Shown here in pieces: positions 27,808-37,067 of a DNA stretch of 64,000 nt. The stretch comes from Serratia inhibens (GTDB taxonomy: Bacteria > Pseudomonadota > Gammaproteobacteria > Enterobacterales > Enterobacteriaceae). The DNA is taken from contig NZ_QYYG01000001.1 in assembly GCF_003591175.1 (NCBI RefSeq), forward strand, positions 1,364,001 through 1,428,000. The letters run 5' to 3'. Under the pieces are notes generated by a model. The model was not told where the DNA came from. It did no database searches and saw only the letters and a list, made by a program, of their open reading frames with translations. Position 1 is the stretch's first letter. Every line of letters starts with the position of its first letter. A program made the translations under genes and the position numbers.

Positions 27808-28480
27808 CCACAATCAAATAACTATAATGTAGCCGAACTAAGCCTTATCCAAGTTGCTCATGAGGCACGGAGCGGGAATGATTCAGACACGCTACCGCCC
27901 TTGGCTTTCAGCTACCAATGCGCTGTCATCGTTTTCTATGGACGACTGGGGTGTTCCAATCGCACTTTGAATGTAAATTAAGGGCAGTGCACTTTCCTTA
28001 AGCGATAGTTAGGTCACAGAAAAACAAAAAAATACGCCCTTACAACCAAACGATGATACTTGTAAATGTTTATGTGCCTAAGATTCTTATACTATTGCCT
28101 TAGCGATACAAGCCTAAGATGTCCGTTGGGTGCCCTTTTCAGAATAAGACTACTACCGGGGTTTTTCAGCACAAAGTGCAGCAGCCAGATTCATTCATAA
28201 TAGATTGATTTAAAAAGTTATTTTTTCTGCCGTTTTTATCAACAAGCAATGAGCATCATGTTCTGTAACCACAACTCTCTGCTGAAAAATGCCGGTTTAT
28301 CTATGCGTTGGATGTCAAAAAAACTGAAGAAAGATGATTTTTTATGCATTATTTTGGCTTAAAATCATGATGCCGCCCTCTTCGCCATCCCATTATAGTT
28401 TTAAAGTTGAATTTTCCCTGTCCAACACCCATCATTCCCCTACGGCATAAGCCGTCGAACTTACAGGTGAAATTGGGCGT
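27808..28480. other. 673-base divergent regulatory region between galU and yegH
   Basis: No gene is seen. Reading leftward, the interval contains repeated GCCTAAGAT units (28076-28120), then the JUMPstart/ops element (27888-27920) about 90 bases before galU. The promoter of the polysaccharide operon must lie here on the minus strand, and that of yegH on the plus strand. A possible -10 TATAAG around 28,090-28,100 (minus strand) has no good -35, as expected of an activator-dependent promoter; this is tentative. The layout resembles the long leaders of capsule operons. Confidence 0.6.
27888..27920 (-). promoter_or_regulatory. JUMPstart with ops element (copy 1)
   Basis: Minus-strand reading gives CAGCGCATTGGTAGCTG, then AAAGCCAAGGGCGGTAGCG, a near-complete JUMPstart. 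The ops core GGCGGTAGCGTG is exact at 27899-27888. RfaH loads at ops sites and carries polymerase through long, poorly translated surface-polymer operons. The element lies about 80-90 bases before galU and would control galU-galF-wza-wzb-wzc and the downstream glycosyltransferase genes. Confidence 0.92.
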
Positions 28481-30067
28481 ATGGAATGGATCGCAGATCC
28501 AACAATTTGGGCCGGCCTGGCCACTTTGGTCGTGCTGGAAATCGTTCTGGGTATAGACAACCTTATCTTTATCGCCATTCTGGCGGAAAAACTACCTAAA
28601 CAACAAAGAGATAAAGCTCGTGTCGTAGGCCTGTTGCTGGCCTTGCTGATGCGTTTGGCGCTGCTCGCCTCTATCTCCTGGCTGGCGACACTGACCAAAC
28701 CGCTGTTTGTGGTCGCGGAGCACCCCTTCAGCGGCCGCGACCTCATTATGCTGGTCGGTGGTATATTCTTGCTGTTTAAAGCCACTATGGAGCTGAACGA
28801 GCGGCTGGAAGGCAAAGATGAAGAGCAGCAAGGACCACGCAAAGGCGCTCGCTTCTGGCCTGTGGTGGCACAAATCGTGGTATTGGACGCTGTCTTCTCT
28901 CTCGATTCGGTGATCACCGCCGTCGGCATGGTTGATCATCTGGCGGTAATGATGATTGCGGTCTGTATCGCTATCGGGCTGATGCTGCTGGCCAGCAAGC
29001 CGCTGACGCGATTCGTCAACGCCCACCCGACTATCGTCATTCTGTGTCTGAGTTTCCTGCTGATGATCGGCTTCAGCCTGGTTGCGGAAGGGTTCGGCTA
29101 CCATATTCCCAAGGGTTATCTGTACGCAGCGATCGGCTTCTCCGTGATGATTGAAGCATTAAACCAGCTGGCTCAGTTTAACCGTCGTCGTTTTCTGTCA
29201 AAGGTACGGCCACTGCGCGAACGAACCGCAGAAGCGGTGCTGCGCATGCTGAACGGCAAACATGAAGAAGCCGAGGTAGACAGCCACTCAGCCAACCTGC
29301 TGGCCGACAGCGCGAGCGAAAGCGGGGAGATATTCAACCAGCAGGAACGGCACATGATAGAACGCGTGCTGGGCATGGCGCAGCGTACCGTGAGCAGCAT
29401 CATGACCTCCCGCCATGACGTCGAATACCTTGAGCTGAATGATCCGCAGGAAAAGCTGACCCAGTTGCTGGAAAAAAATCAGCATACGCGCATTGTGGTG
29501 GTCGAAAACAGCGCCAGTGATGAACCTCTCGGCGTTATCCATACCCTTGATGTCCTGAAGCAGCAGTTGACCCAGGTACCGCTCGATTTACGCACGTTGG
29601 TGCGTCAACCGCTGATTTTCCCGGAGCAGTTAACGCTGCTGAGCGCGCTGGAGCAGTTCCGGCAGGCGCAAACGCATTTCGCTTTTGTAGTCGATGAATT
29701 CGGTTCGGTCGAGGGTGTAGTGACCCTGACTGACGTGATGGAAACCATCGCCGGCAACCTGCCGGAAGCGGGCGAGGACGTTGACGCACGGCATGACATT
29801 CAGCAAAACGAAGATGGCAGTTGGACCGCCAACGGCCATATGCCACTGGAAGACCTGGTGCTGTATCTGCCTCTGCCACTGGAGGATAAACGCGAATACC
29901 ACACCATAGCCGGCTTGTTGATGGAACACAGTCAGCGCATTCCCCAGGAAGGTGAGCAATTGCAGATCGGTGACTATCTGTTTGAACCGCTGGAGGTCAA
30001 TAGCCACCGTATCTTGAAAGTGAGAATCACCCCGCTGTCGACGCCAGAGTCTGACTACGAGGTCTAA
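28481..30067 (+). CDS. yegH: TerC-family membrane protein with CBS and CorC_HlyC domains (YegH)
   Basis: A 528-residue inner-membrane protein of unknown physiological role. About seven helices of the TerC domain ([39 protein letters not shown], with the conserved acidic GIDN and SLDS motifs) occupy residues 1-235. Two CBS domains follow ([35 protein letters not shown]), then a C-terminal transporter-associated CorC_HlyC domain ([20 protein letters not shown]). Length and sequence match E. coli YegH, which also lies next to wza and asmA. It diverges from the polysaccharide operon. TerC proteins are linked to metal homeostasis; that role is only inferred. Confidence 0.93.
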   Translation: MEWIADPTIWAGLATLVVLEIVLGIDNLIFIAILAEKLPKQQRDKARVVGLLLALLMRLALLASISWLATLTKPLFVVAEHPFSGRDLIMLVGGIFLLFKATMELNERLEGKDEEQQGPRKGARFWPVVAQIVVLDAVFSLDSVITAVGMVDHLAVMMIAVCIAIGLMLLASKPLTRFVNAHPTIVILCLSFLLMIGFSLVAEGFGYHIPKGYLYAAIGFSVMIEALNQLAQFNRRRFLSKVRPLRERTAEAVLRMLNGKHEEAEVDSHSANLLADSASESGEIFNQQERHMIERVLGMAQRTVSSIMTSRHDVEYLELNDPQEKLTQLLEKNQHTRIVVVENSASDEPLGVIHTLDVLKQQLTQVPLDLRTLVRQPLIFPEQLTLLSALEQFRQAQTHFAFVVDEFGSVEGVVTLTDVMETIAGNLPEAGEDVDARHDIQQNEDGSWTANGHMPLEDLVLYLPLPLEDKREYHTIAGLLMEHSQRIPQEGEQLQIGDYLFEPLEVNSHRILKVRITPLSTPESDYEV

Positions 30068-30070
30068 ATG

Positions 30071-30098
30071 GGTGCCGGGCTAAGCCCGGCCACCTTTT
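30071..30098. terminator. Bidirectional terminator between yegH and dcuC
   Basis: A GC-rich hairpin (GGTGCCGGGC - TAA - GCCCGGCCACC, one bulge) lies directly between the convergent stops and ends in CCTTTT on the plus strand. It overlaps the end of dcuC by a base or two. Confidence 0.75.
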
Positions 30099-31455
30099 AT
30101 AGATGCTGAGGCACCAGCAGTTCGGTTGCCGCAATTACCACGATCAACCCTACAATCACCGGTACCGAGGTGCGTTTCACCACTTCGAACGGCGAGATTT
30201 TCGCCATGCCCGATACCGCCACCACCACACCGGAAACCGGCGACAGAGTGCGCCCCAGGTTCGAAGCCTGCAACATCGGGATCACCAAATAAGCCGGATT
30301 AACGCCCATCTGCGCTGCCAATTTGGGGATCAGCTCCACAAAAGCATAAAACGGCGCGTTCCCTGAACCAGTGGTCATCGCCGCCAGCATGGTAATCACC
30401 ACCAGCACCAGCATCATGATAATGCCGCCAGTACCGAAAGACTGCGCCAGGCTGATTAACCCACTGATAAAGCCGACAGTGCTCAACCCCTGAGCGAATA
30501 CACCTGCGGCGACCAACAGCATCACTACGCTGGCAAAAGCGTCCGCCATACCGCGATAAGCGACCTCCAGACCGGTAAATACCTGTTTGGCACTGAAACT
30601 ACGCAGGAATTCAATCACCGCCGCCAGCAACATGCAGCCAACCAGCACCGTGATGATATGCAACTCCGGCCCCCATTTACCGTCAAAAACCAGCACGCCC
30701 AGGATCGGCGTGAACGGCAAAACGGCGTAGAAACCCGGCGCATGCGTGGTAATTTCACTCACATCCATAATGTGGTGCTGTTCGTCATTCTTCTTGTCGA
30801 GATAGCGTTGCCAAAAGAAATGCGCAATGGCCATACAGACAATCGCCGCAATCGAAATGGGCAAGGTGGTTTTAAAAGCGAAGTCAACCAATGGCATTTC
30901 CGCCGCCTTGGCGGCCAACACCACGTCACCGGACGTCGGTGCCAGGATAATCGCTGCAGGCGAAGCGCAAATCGCTGCCGCAGCCCCCCGGCTAATGCCG
31001 ACGTTAACCATCAATGGGAACAGCGTAGCCATCAGCAATACGCCCAGGCCGGTAGCGGAAGAGACCGCCAGTGACATCAGGCAGGCGACAAAATAGGCTG
31101 CCACCATCAAAAGGTACGGGGAATTGATCATCTGCAGCGGACGGGAGGCCAACTTCACCACCACATCATTGGCGCCAATGTGCGTCATATAAGCCGCAAA
31201 TCCGCACAGCATCATGATCATCATGCCAAGATCGCCGCCGCGGCTCATCAGCAGAATTTTAACGTACTCGATGATGTCGGTGGCACGCCATCCGGTAGGC
31301 GCAGCGCCGGCAGGCAGCAGGTTTTTCCCCATCGCAGCGCTTATAGCCAGCAACAGCAGGCCGCCGACCATCAGTACCCCGGTGGCGGAGTAGCCTTTAA
31401 TGATGTATCGGCCCACGGCAACCGCAACGGCTGCACCAATAAAAAGTTCTATCAT
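30097..31455 (-). CDS. dcuC: Anaerobic C4-dicarboxylate transporter DcuC family
   Basis: A 452-residue polytopic permease, close to E. coli DcuC (461), which takes up or exchanges fumarate and succinate, mainly under anaerobic conditions. About 11-12 helices are visible, starting MIELFIGAAVAVAVGRYIIK. The family patterns SSATGLGVLLMATLFPLMVN, SPAAIILAPTSGDVVLAAKA and TGSGNAPFYAFVELIPKLAA are present. It is convergent with yegH and followed upstream by asmA in the same direction, after a 190-base gap. In E. coli, asmA directly neighbours yegH, so this gene is an insertion into that backbone order. Confidence 0.9.
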   Translation of the reverse strand: MIELFIGAAVAVAVGRYIIKGYSATGVLMVGGLLLLAISAAMGKNLLPAGAAPTGWRATDIIEYVKILLMSRGGDLGMMIMMLCGFAAYMTHIGANDVVVKLASRPLQMINSPYLLMVAAYFVACLMSLAVSSATGLGVLLMATLFPLMVNVGISRGAAAAICASPAAIILAPTSGDVVLAAKAAEMPLVDFAFKTTLPISIAAIVCMAIAHFFWQRYLDKKNDEQHHIMDVSEITTHAPGFYAVLPFTPILGVLVFDGKWGPELHIITVLVGCMLLAAVIEFLRSFSAKQVFTGLEVAYRGMADAFASVVMLLVAAGVFAQGLSTVGFISGLISLAQSFGTGGIIMMLVLVVITMLAAMTTGSGNAPFYAFVELIPKLAAQMGVNPAYLVIPMLQASNLGRTLSPVSGVVVAVSGMAKISPFEVVKRTSVPVIVGLIVVIAATELLVPQHL

Positions 31456-31645
31456 ATTCCCTCAACTTGTTGTTTTTAACCGTGCTGAAGCCCAGAAATC
31501 GCATAACTGGGCGATACTCTGCACAAACACAGCAGAAGGCGTCGTGATTTCTGTCAAAGTTACGGGAGGAAATAATTGGGAAAGGCAAATACCTGCGGGG
31601 ATCAAAGCATGTGCGGGCCGCTGACCGGCCCGCATCCAACTGAGG

Positions 31646-33478
31646 TTAAAGCTTATCCAACAACTTTTTAAGATCCTGACCCTCTCGGGACTCTTTGTTC
31701 TTCTCGGCCCATTTGTTCAGCGCGTCCTTCGCCCGGTTTTGCAGCGTTTTGCGTAAGACCTGATCGACCTGCAATTGGTAGTTAAGCTGTTGCCAAGGAC
31801 CATAGACCCGCAGCGGAATTGGCGTTTTCTGCAGTTGTTCGATCAGTTCGCCGCGCCCTTGCCAGCCACCGGTCACCCGCACGTTAAGCGACATATCGCA
31901 CTGTTTACCCGGCATATTCACCGTACCGCCGCCGCTCAGATTCAACAATGGGGAATCCGCACTCAGTTCGCTGATGTTTACCGTTCCCCCACTCAGGCTG
32001 GCTTTAGCCGAAAGCTGTTTCACTTCGGTAAAGCGCTGGTAATTATCCTGCCCGCGCACACTGCTGTCGTTACGCGCTACCGCTTGCTGAATCAACTGCT
32101 GAATATTCAGGCCGTGCAGTTGCGCGTCCTGCATGGCTAACTGCGCTGTGCCCTTCCAGCGATGTTCAAACGACTGCGAAGTCAGACGATCGCCCGTTAA
32201 ATCCCCTTGCATGCTGAATTTGCCGGTCAACACCTGCGGCATTTCGAACGCCTTCAGTACGGTACCCAGCTCAACCTGCTTAAGCACCGGTTGCACCGCG
32301 ATCACCGGCCTGGTGCCGCGTGCATCCAACGAGCCCGGTAACGCAAAATCCCCCCCAGCCAATTGGCCGGAGAGCCTATGCACCGTCAACAGACCCTGCC
32401 GGTTATCGGCTTGCAGTGCCAAATGGGCGATGTTCATGCCACGATAGGTCAGTTGGTCAACGCTCAAATTGAGCTGCGCAGTAAAGTCTCGCAGCACGTC
32501 CAGATTTTGTTGCGGGTCTTCCGCCTGGTTGGCTATCACCGGCGCCGCAGTCATACTCACAGCTTGTGGCGTGCCCGAGCTGGATTGCCAGCCGGAAAGC
32601 GCGTCCAAACTCAGTGCAGTCGATGCCAGATTCAATGTATAAACCGGCATCTCGCCGAATCTGACGCTGCCGCCGCCAGAGAACTTGCTGTCATTGGCGC
32701 TCAGAAGCAACTGGCTCAGGGCAATTTGCTGCGGCGTTTGTTGATACACCACCTGGGCGCTGCCATCACCTTTGATACCGCCGCCCAGAATATCTGCACC
32801 TTCCAGTTGATAATTGAACTGAGTGACCTTGGCCGCGATGCGGCGCGGGTATTGCTGCAGATCGATATCTGCCGCCATGCTGAAGGTCAGATCGCGCTGA
32901 TCGCGGTTCACCCGGCTGGAAAGCTCCATTTGCGCCTGACGTTTGGCATTTTGCTGCAGGGTGAGATTAATATCGCGGACGTTAATCTGTTCATTATTGG
33001 CGCGCTGCCAGATCAGCAGGCTGTCCACCACCCGCAGATTATCGATATCAAATTTCCACGGGGTGTCCAGGGTCTCTTCGGAGGTGCCCGCAGGGGCAAT
33101 TGGCGCGTTTGGCTGATTTTGTTCTTCACTGTCGGGTGTCAGGCGGATGACGGCATTTTTCAGCATCACCTGTTTCACAAACAGCTGATGCGACAACAAC
33201 GGCAACAGTTTGACATCAAGACGCATATTGTCCGCACTCACCACCGGTACTTTGGCACCGGGTGCCGTCAACGTCATGCGCCCGGCCAGAATGCTGAGCT
33301 GCGGCCAGATATGCCAGCGCAGATCGCCATCCAGCGTCAGATGATAACCGCTCTTTTGTTCGACCTTCGTCACCATATAAGCGCGAAAATCATTCGGATT
33401 AACCAACAGCACCAGCGCGGACATTCCCGCCACCAGAACAACCAGCAAAATCACCAAAGTCGTCAGTAATCTTCTCAT
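31646..33478 (-). CDS. asmA: AsmA, outer-membrane assembly / lipid transport protein
   Basis: A 610-residue AsmA-family protein anchored in the inner membrane by one N-terminal helix (LLTTLVILLVVLVAGMSALV, residues 4-23), with a large periplasmic beta-rich groove. The N-terminal AsmA domain has VNPNDFRAYMVTKVEQKSGY and the C-terminal domain has LNLSGGGTVNMPGKQCDMSL. Members of the family are thought to move phospholipids to the outer membrane. Length matches E. coli AsmA (617). It follows dcd in the order udk-dcd-asmA, as in E. coli. Confidence 0.93.
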   Translation of the reverse strand: MRRLLTTLVILLVVLVAGMSALVLLVNPNDFRAYMVTKVEQKSGYHLTLDGDLRWHIWPQLSILAGRMTLTAPGAKVPVVSADNMRLDVKLLPLLSHQLFVKQVMLKNAVIRLTPDSEEQNQPNAPIAPAGTSEETLDTPWKFDIDNLRVVDSLLIWQRANNEQINVRDINLTLQQNAKRQAQMELSSRVNRDQRDLTFSMAADIDLQQYPRRIAAKVTQFNYQLEGADILGGGIKGDGSAQVVYQQTPQQIALSQLLLSANDSKFSGGGSVRFGEMPVYTLNLASTALSLDALSGWQSSSGTPQAVSMTAAPVIANQAEDPQQNLDVLRDFTAQLNLSVDQLTYRGMNIAHLALQADNRQGLLTVHRLSGQLAGGDFALPGSLDARGTRPVIAVQPVLKQVELGTVLKAFEMPQVLTGKFSMQGDLTGDRLTSQSFEHRWKGTAQLAMQDAQLHGLNIQQLIQQAVARNDSSVRGQDNYQRFTEVKQLSAKASLSGGTVNISELSADSPLLNLSGGGTVNMPGKQCDMSLNVRVTGGWQGRGELIEQLQKTPIPLRVYGPWQQLNYQLQVDQVLRKTLQNRAKDALNKWAEKNKESREGQDLKKLLDKL

Positions 33479-33522
33479 GCCATCCTCTTGTCAACGCCAC
33501 ACCGACAGTGCTTCCTGCGCTG

Positions 33523-34104
33523 CTAGTCCTTGTCGATTCGACTGGCCACTGCGCCCTGCTGATCGCGGTATTTTGCATCCTGTCGGCTGTTGTAAGGACG
33601 TGCCGCCGGCCCGGAAAGCGGTTCAAAGCTCAGTGCGCCTATTAACATGCCCGGGCGCAACGCCAGCGGCAACTTGCCTGAATTATAGAACTCCAGAACA
33701 ATTCGGCCCTGCCAGCCGGGATCGATACGGTGCGCGGTAACGTGAACCATCAGACCAAGGCGCGCCAATGAGGAACGGCCGTCAAGCCAGCCCACCAGAT
33801 CGCTGGGCAACGTAACCGACTCAAGCGTCACCGCCAACGCCAGCTCGCCCGGGTGCAAGAAGAAGGCTTCCCCTTCCGGCAGTACGATCTCGTCACTCAT
33901 CACACGGTCCAGCGCAGCGCTGACTTCGTCTTTTGGCCCGCTGAGATCGATAAACGCGGCGGTATGGCCGCGAAACACGCGAAATTGGTTGCCTAAACGG
34001 ACATCCACTGTAGCCCCGTTAATACGCTCAATCGGCGGACGCGGCGAAATCACCAGTTTTTCACTATCCAGCCAGGCTTCTATATCACGGTCGCACAGTC
34101 TCAT
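33523..34104 (-). CDS. dcd: dCTP deaminase
   Basis: A 193-residue enzyme that deaminates dCTP to dUTP, supplying most dUMP for thymidylate synthesis. It begins [20 protein letters not shown], and the open frame upstream lacks a better start. The trimeric dUTPase-like fold motifs are clear: [18 protein letters not shown] (catalytic serine-arginine and nucleotide site), [20 protein letters not shown] with the catalytic glutamate, and [15 protein letters not shown]. Length is identical to E. coli Dcd. It lies 126 bases after udk and 44 bases before asmA. Confidence 0.96.
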   Translation of the reverse strand: MRLCDRDIEAWLDSEKLVISPRPPIERINGATVDVRLGNQFRVFRGHTAAFIDLSGPKDEVSAALDRVMSDEIVLPEGEAFFLHPGELALAVTLESVTLPSDLVGWLDGRSSLARLGLMVHVTAHRIDPGWQGRIVLEFYNSGKLPLALRPGMLIGALSFEPLSGPAARPYNSRQDAKYRDQQGAVASRIDKD

Positions 34105-34230
34105 TTCTTCATCTCCATCAGGGCGTATCACTAAAACAAAAATTGCCACACAACGGACGAAAGGTCTACGCCACGGCGTAAATACTTGCCCGTCGGCCGG
34201 AAACACAGGTTTCCCGGCCGTTGAACGACA

Positions 34231-34872
34231 TTATTCAAAGAATTGGCTGATTTTGGCTTTCAGAATGTCGATCGCAATGCGGTTTTTGCCGCCGCGCGGA
34301 ACGATAATGTCGGCATATTGTTTGGAAGGCTCAATAAACTGCAGGAACATCGGGCGGACGGTTTTCTGGTATTGCGCCATTACCGAATCCATGGAACGGC
34401 CACGCTCATTGACGTCACGCTTCATGCGGCGCATCAGGCAAATATCCAGCGGCGTATCGACAAAGATTGAAAAGTTCATTTCCTGACGCAGGCGGATATC
34501 CGTCAGCAGCAGGATCCCCTCCAGAATAATCACCTTTTTCGGTTCAAGGTGGATAGTCTCTTTCTTGCGCGTATGTTCGGTGTAACTGTACAGCGGCAAC
34601 TCTATCGCCTTACCTGATTTCAGCATTTGCAGATGCTGGAACAGCAGGTTGTGATCCATGGCACTCGGGTGGTCGTAGTTAGTCTTGACCCGTTCTTCCA
34701 TGGTCAGGTGCGTCTGGTCTTTGTAGTAACTGTCTTCAGGAATAACGCCGATGTGTTCATCGCCAACCTGATCGCGAAGTTCGCGATATAACGTGCTGGC
34801 AATAAGGCTTTTTCCGGAGGCAGATGCGCCAGCTATACCAATAATGACGCACTGATGCGGCTTGTCAGTCAT
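34231..34872 (-). CDS. udk: Uridine kinase
   Basis: A 213-residue cytosolic kinase phosphorylating uridine and cytidine with GTP or ATP in pyrimidine salvage. The P-loop [18 protein letters not shown] is at residues 12-29, [20 protein letters not shown] near 47, the nucleoside-binding [13 protein letters not shown], and the lid arginines in [20 protein letters not shown]. Length equals E. coli Udk. First gene of the udk-dcd-asmA unit; 240 bases separate it from the divergent PAP2 gene. Confidence 0.96.
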   Translation of the reverse strand: MTDKPHQCVIIGIAGASASGKSLIASTLYRELRDQVGDEHIGVIPEDSYYKDQTHLTMEERVKTNYDHPSAMDHNLLFQHLQMLKSGKAIELPLYSYTEHTRKKETIHLEPKKVIILEGILLLTDIRLRQEMNFSIFVDTPLDICLMRRMKRDVNERGRSMDSVMAQYQKTVRPMFLQFIEPSKQYADIIVPRGGKNRIAIDILKAKISQFFE

Positions 34873-35115
34873 AAAATTTAAAGACCTGATTTCGAAGTGT
34901 GAGGGAGGGAACTAAAACGCGACAATTATAGGGAGTTAGCGGGCATTGCGCCACCCTATATTGTCATCGCTGGGCCGCTACCTCCGGTTATTTCGCCAGA
35001 AGCGGCTTCAAGTTTTTAAGATTATTGCGTCTAGGGCAATCCGATACGGCAAGGTAAACTCCGTAGCTTGTTCATTATCCTGCTGATGGGATGATGTATT
35101 TCACCGGAGACTGAC

Positions 35116-35745
35116 GTGCTGGACTGGTATTTTCTGACATTTTTTGGCGACAGCATGCTGCTGTTGCCCTGCGCGCTGATTCTTTTTGTCGCGTTAATCG
35201 CTCCGCGCGCCACCCGCACCGCGGGCTGGCAATGGGCACTGATCTTCGGTTGTGCCGGTGGCATGGTATGCGCATCCAAACTGGCCTTTATGGGTTGGGG
35301 CATCGGCATAAAAAGTTACGACTTCACTGGTTTCAGCGGCCATTCGGCGCTGGCGGCCAGTATCTGGCCGGTACTTCTCTGGACGCTGACCGGGCGTTTC
35401 CCGCATATAGTGCGCAGCATCACACTGGTAGTGGGTCTGATATTACCTCTCACCATCGGCCTCTCGCGGTTAGCTATCCGTGTACATTCCCCGTCGGAGG
35501 TGGTTAGCGGTCTGGTGTTAGGTTACATGGCAAGTACGCTGTTCCTGTGGTTACAACGCGGTAAACCGCGCCCGCAGCTTTCCCTGCCACAGATCGTCGT
35601 TGCACTAGCTTTGCCATTGGTGCTCATGGGTGTGCGGCAGCCAGCCCCGACCCAGGGACTCCTGGAGCAAATCGCCACCGCGTTGGCGCAGATTGAACAC
35701 CCATACACTAGGGCGGATTTACACAAACGCCCCCTCACGCCATAA
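35116..35745 (+). CDS. PAP2-family membrane phosphatase
   Basis: A 209-residue inner-membrane protein with about five or six helices. The PAP2 superfamily motifs are present: the histidine motif SGHSAL (about residues 73-78) and SRLAIRVHSPSEVVSGLVLG (about 116-135), with the catalytic arginine and histidine. The usual N-terminal KxxxxxxRP lysine/arginine motif is not clear. Such enzymes remove phosphate from lipid phosphates such as undecaprenyl pyrophosphate or phosphatidic acid. The start is a GTG at 35116 with GGAGA eight bases before it. It converges with mrp over a strong terminator. The substrate is unknown. Confidence 0.8.
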   Translation: MLDWYFLTFFGDSMLLLPCALILFVALIAPRATRTAGWQWALIFGCAGGMVCASKLAFMGWGIGIKSYDFTGFSGHSALAASIWPVLLWTLTGRFPHIVRSITLVVGLILPLTIGLSRLAIRVHSPSEVVSGLVLGYMASTLFLWLQRGKPRPQLSLPQIVVALALPLVLMGVRQPAPTQGLLEQIATALAQIEHPYTRADLHKRPLTP

Positions 35746-35748
35746 ACA

Positions 35749-35777
35749 AAAACCCCGGACCTGCGCCGGGGTTTTGC
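35749..35777. terminator. Bidirectional terminator between PAP2 gene and mrp
   Basis: A 10-bp perfect stem (AAAACCCCGG / CCGGGGTTTT) with a 7-base loop lies between the convergent stops, with A and T tracts on both sides. Confidence 0.9.
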
Positions 35778-35794
35778 TTTTTAACCTATGACGA

Positions 35795-36907
35795 TCACAG
35801 CGCGCGGAAAGAAATTTCCGTAGGAATGGCTTCGCCCTGCCAGTACATTTGCGCCGCGACACGGCCGGCAAGCTGGCGATACAGCTCAGCGAACTCGCTA
35901 TCCGGGCGGCTGATTACCGTCGGCGCGCCGCGATCCAAATCTTCACGCAGCGAGATATGCAACGGCAGTTGACCCAGCAAGCGGCTGTTGTACTTCTTCA
36001 CCAACTTCTCTGCCCCACCGGTGCCGAAAATCGGCTCATGATGACCGCAGTTGCTGCAAATATGCACGCTCATGTTTTCCACAATGCCCAACACCGGCAC
36101 ATGAACCTTTTCGAACATCACAATGCCCTTTGCCGCATCCAGCAAGGCGATATCCTGCGGCGTGGTAACCACCAGCGCGCCGGTAACCGGAATGTTCTGT
36201 GACAGCGTCAGTTGAATATCACCGGTGCCCGGCGGCATATCCAGTACCAGATAGTCCAGATCCGGCCACAGCGTGTCCTGCAGCAGTTGCATCAAGGCCT
36301 TGCTGGCCATCGGGCCACGCCACACCATGGCGTTGTCGTCGGTCACCAGATAACCGATGGAATTGGTCGCCAGGCCATGCGCCTGGATCGGCGCCATATG
36401 CTGGCCATCCGGCGAGGTTGGTCGCTCATGCTCGGTGCCCAACATATTGGGGATCGACGGGCCATAGATGTCGGCGTCCAGGATACCGACCTTCGCCCCT
36501 TCGGCTGCCAGAGCCAATGCCAGATTGACGGCGGTGGTGGATTTCCCCACGCCGCCTTTGCCGGAACTGATGGCGATGATGTTGCGCACGCCCTTGATGC
36601 CGGCCTGATCGTTGGCCCGTTTCAGCGTGGCGATGTCATGCTTCAACTTCCAGTCGATCGCCTCTGCGCCGGTGACGCGCAGCAGTTCCGCACTCACGCG
36701 ATCTTTCAGTACTTCAAAGGCACTCTGCCAGGCGAACGGCATGACCAATTCAATGTGCAATACATGATCCAACAGCGCGCAATGGTGAATTGCCTTCAGC
36801 GCGGTCAGATTGTTTTTTAACGTCGGGTGTTCAAAGGCGGCCAGTACACCGGTCACCAGGGCACGCAGAACTTCAGGGTTGGTCTGCTCAGGGGATTTTG
36901 CGCTCAT
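35795..36907 (-). CDS. apbC: Iron-sulfur cluster carrier Mrp/ApbC
   Basis: A 370-residue P-loop ATPase that carries and delivers Fe-S clusters. It has an N-terminal MIP18-like domain (about 1-95), then the deviant Walker A GKGGVGKSTTAVNLALALA (about 113-131), LDADIYGPSIPNML, and the cluster-binding CSNCGHHEPIFG (two cysteines) near residue 283. The ATG at 36907 is used (MSAKSPEQ); the longer frame has no support. It diverges from metG, the conserved arrangement in Enterobacteria, with a 160-base shared promoter region. Confidence 0.95.
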   Translation of the reverse strand: MSAKSPEQTNPEVLRALVTGVLAAFEHPTLKNNLTALKAIHHCALLDHVLHIELVMPFAWQSAFEVLKDRVSAELLRVTGAEAIDWKLKHDIATLKRANDQAGIKGVRNIIAISSGKGGVGKSTTAVNLALALAAEGAKVGILDADIYGPSIPNMLGTEHERPTSPDGQHMAPIQAHGLATNSIGYLVTDDNAMVWRGPMASKALMQLLQDTLWPDLDYLVLDMPPGTGDIQLTLSQNIPVTGALVVTTPQDIALLDAAKGIVMFEKVHVPVLGIVENMSVHICSNCGHHEPIFGTGGAEKLVKKYNSRLLGQLPLHISLREDLDRGAPTVISRPDSEFAELYRQLAGRVAAQMYWQGEAIPTEISFRAL

Positions 36908-37067
36908 CCCGGCTCCTTGATTTTGAATGGATAGCTTCCCGCTAAGCATATCAGAACTGCAGGTCCGCTGGCGTGTGTCTGCGGAAAGAAACCGCCCTAG
37001 CCGTAGAGAGCGCGATCGGGTAACATCGAAGACCCTTTTTATTCATTACAGAAAGCAAGTTCTCACT

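Noticed and set aside
28073-28091. TAAGATTCTTA near-palindrome considered as an exact RcsAB box
   Set aside because: The half-site spacing is three bases shorter than the known box; kept only as a weak resemblance.
32363-33469. 368-codon frame antisense to asmA
   Set aside because: Antisense shadow of a well-supported gene; no domain features.
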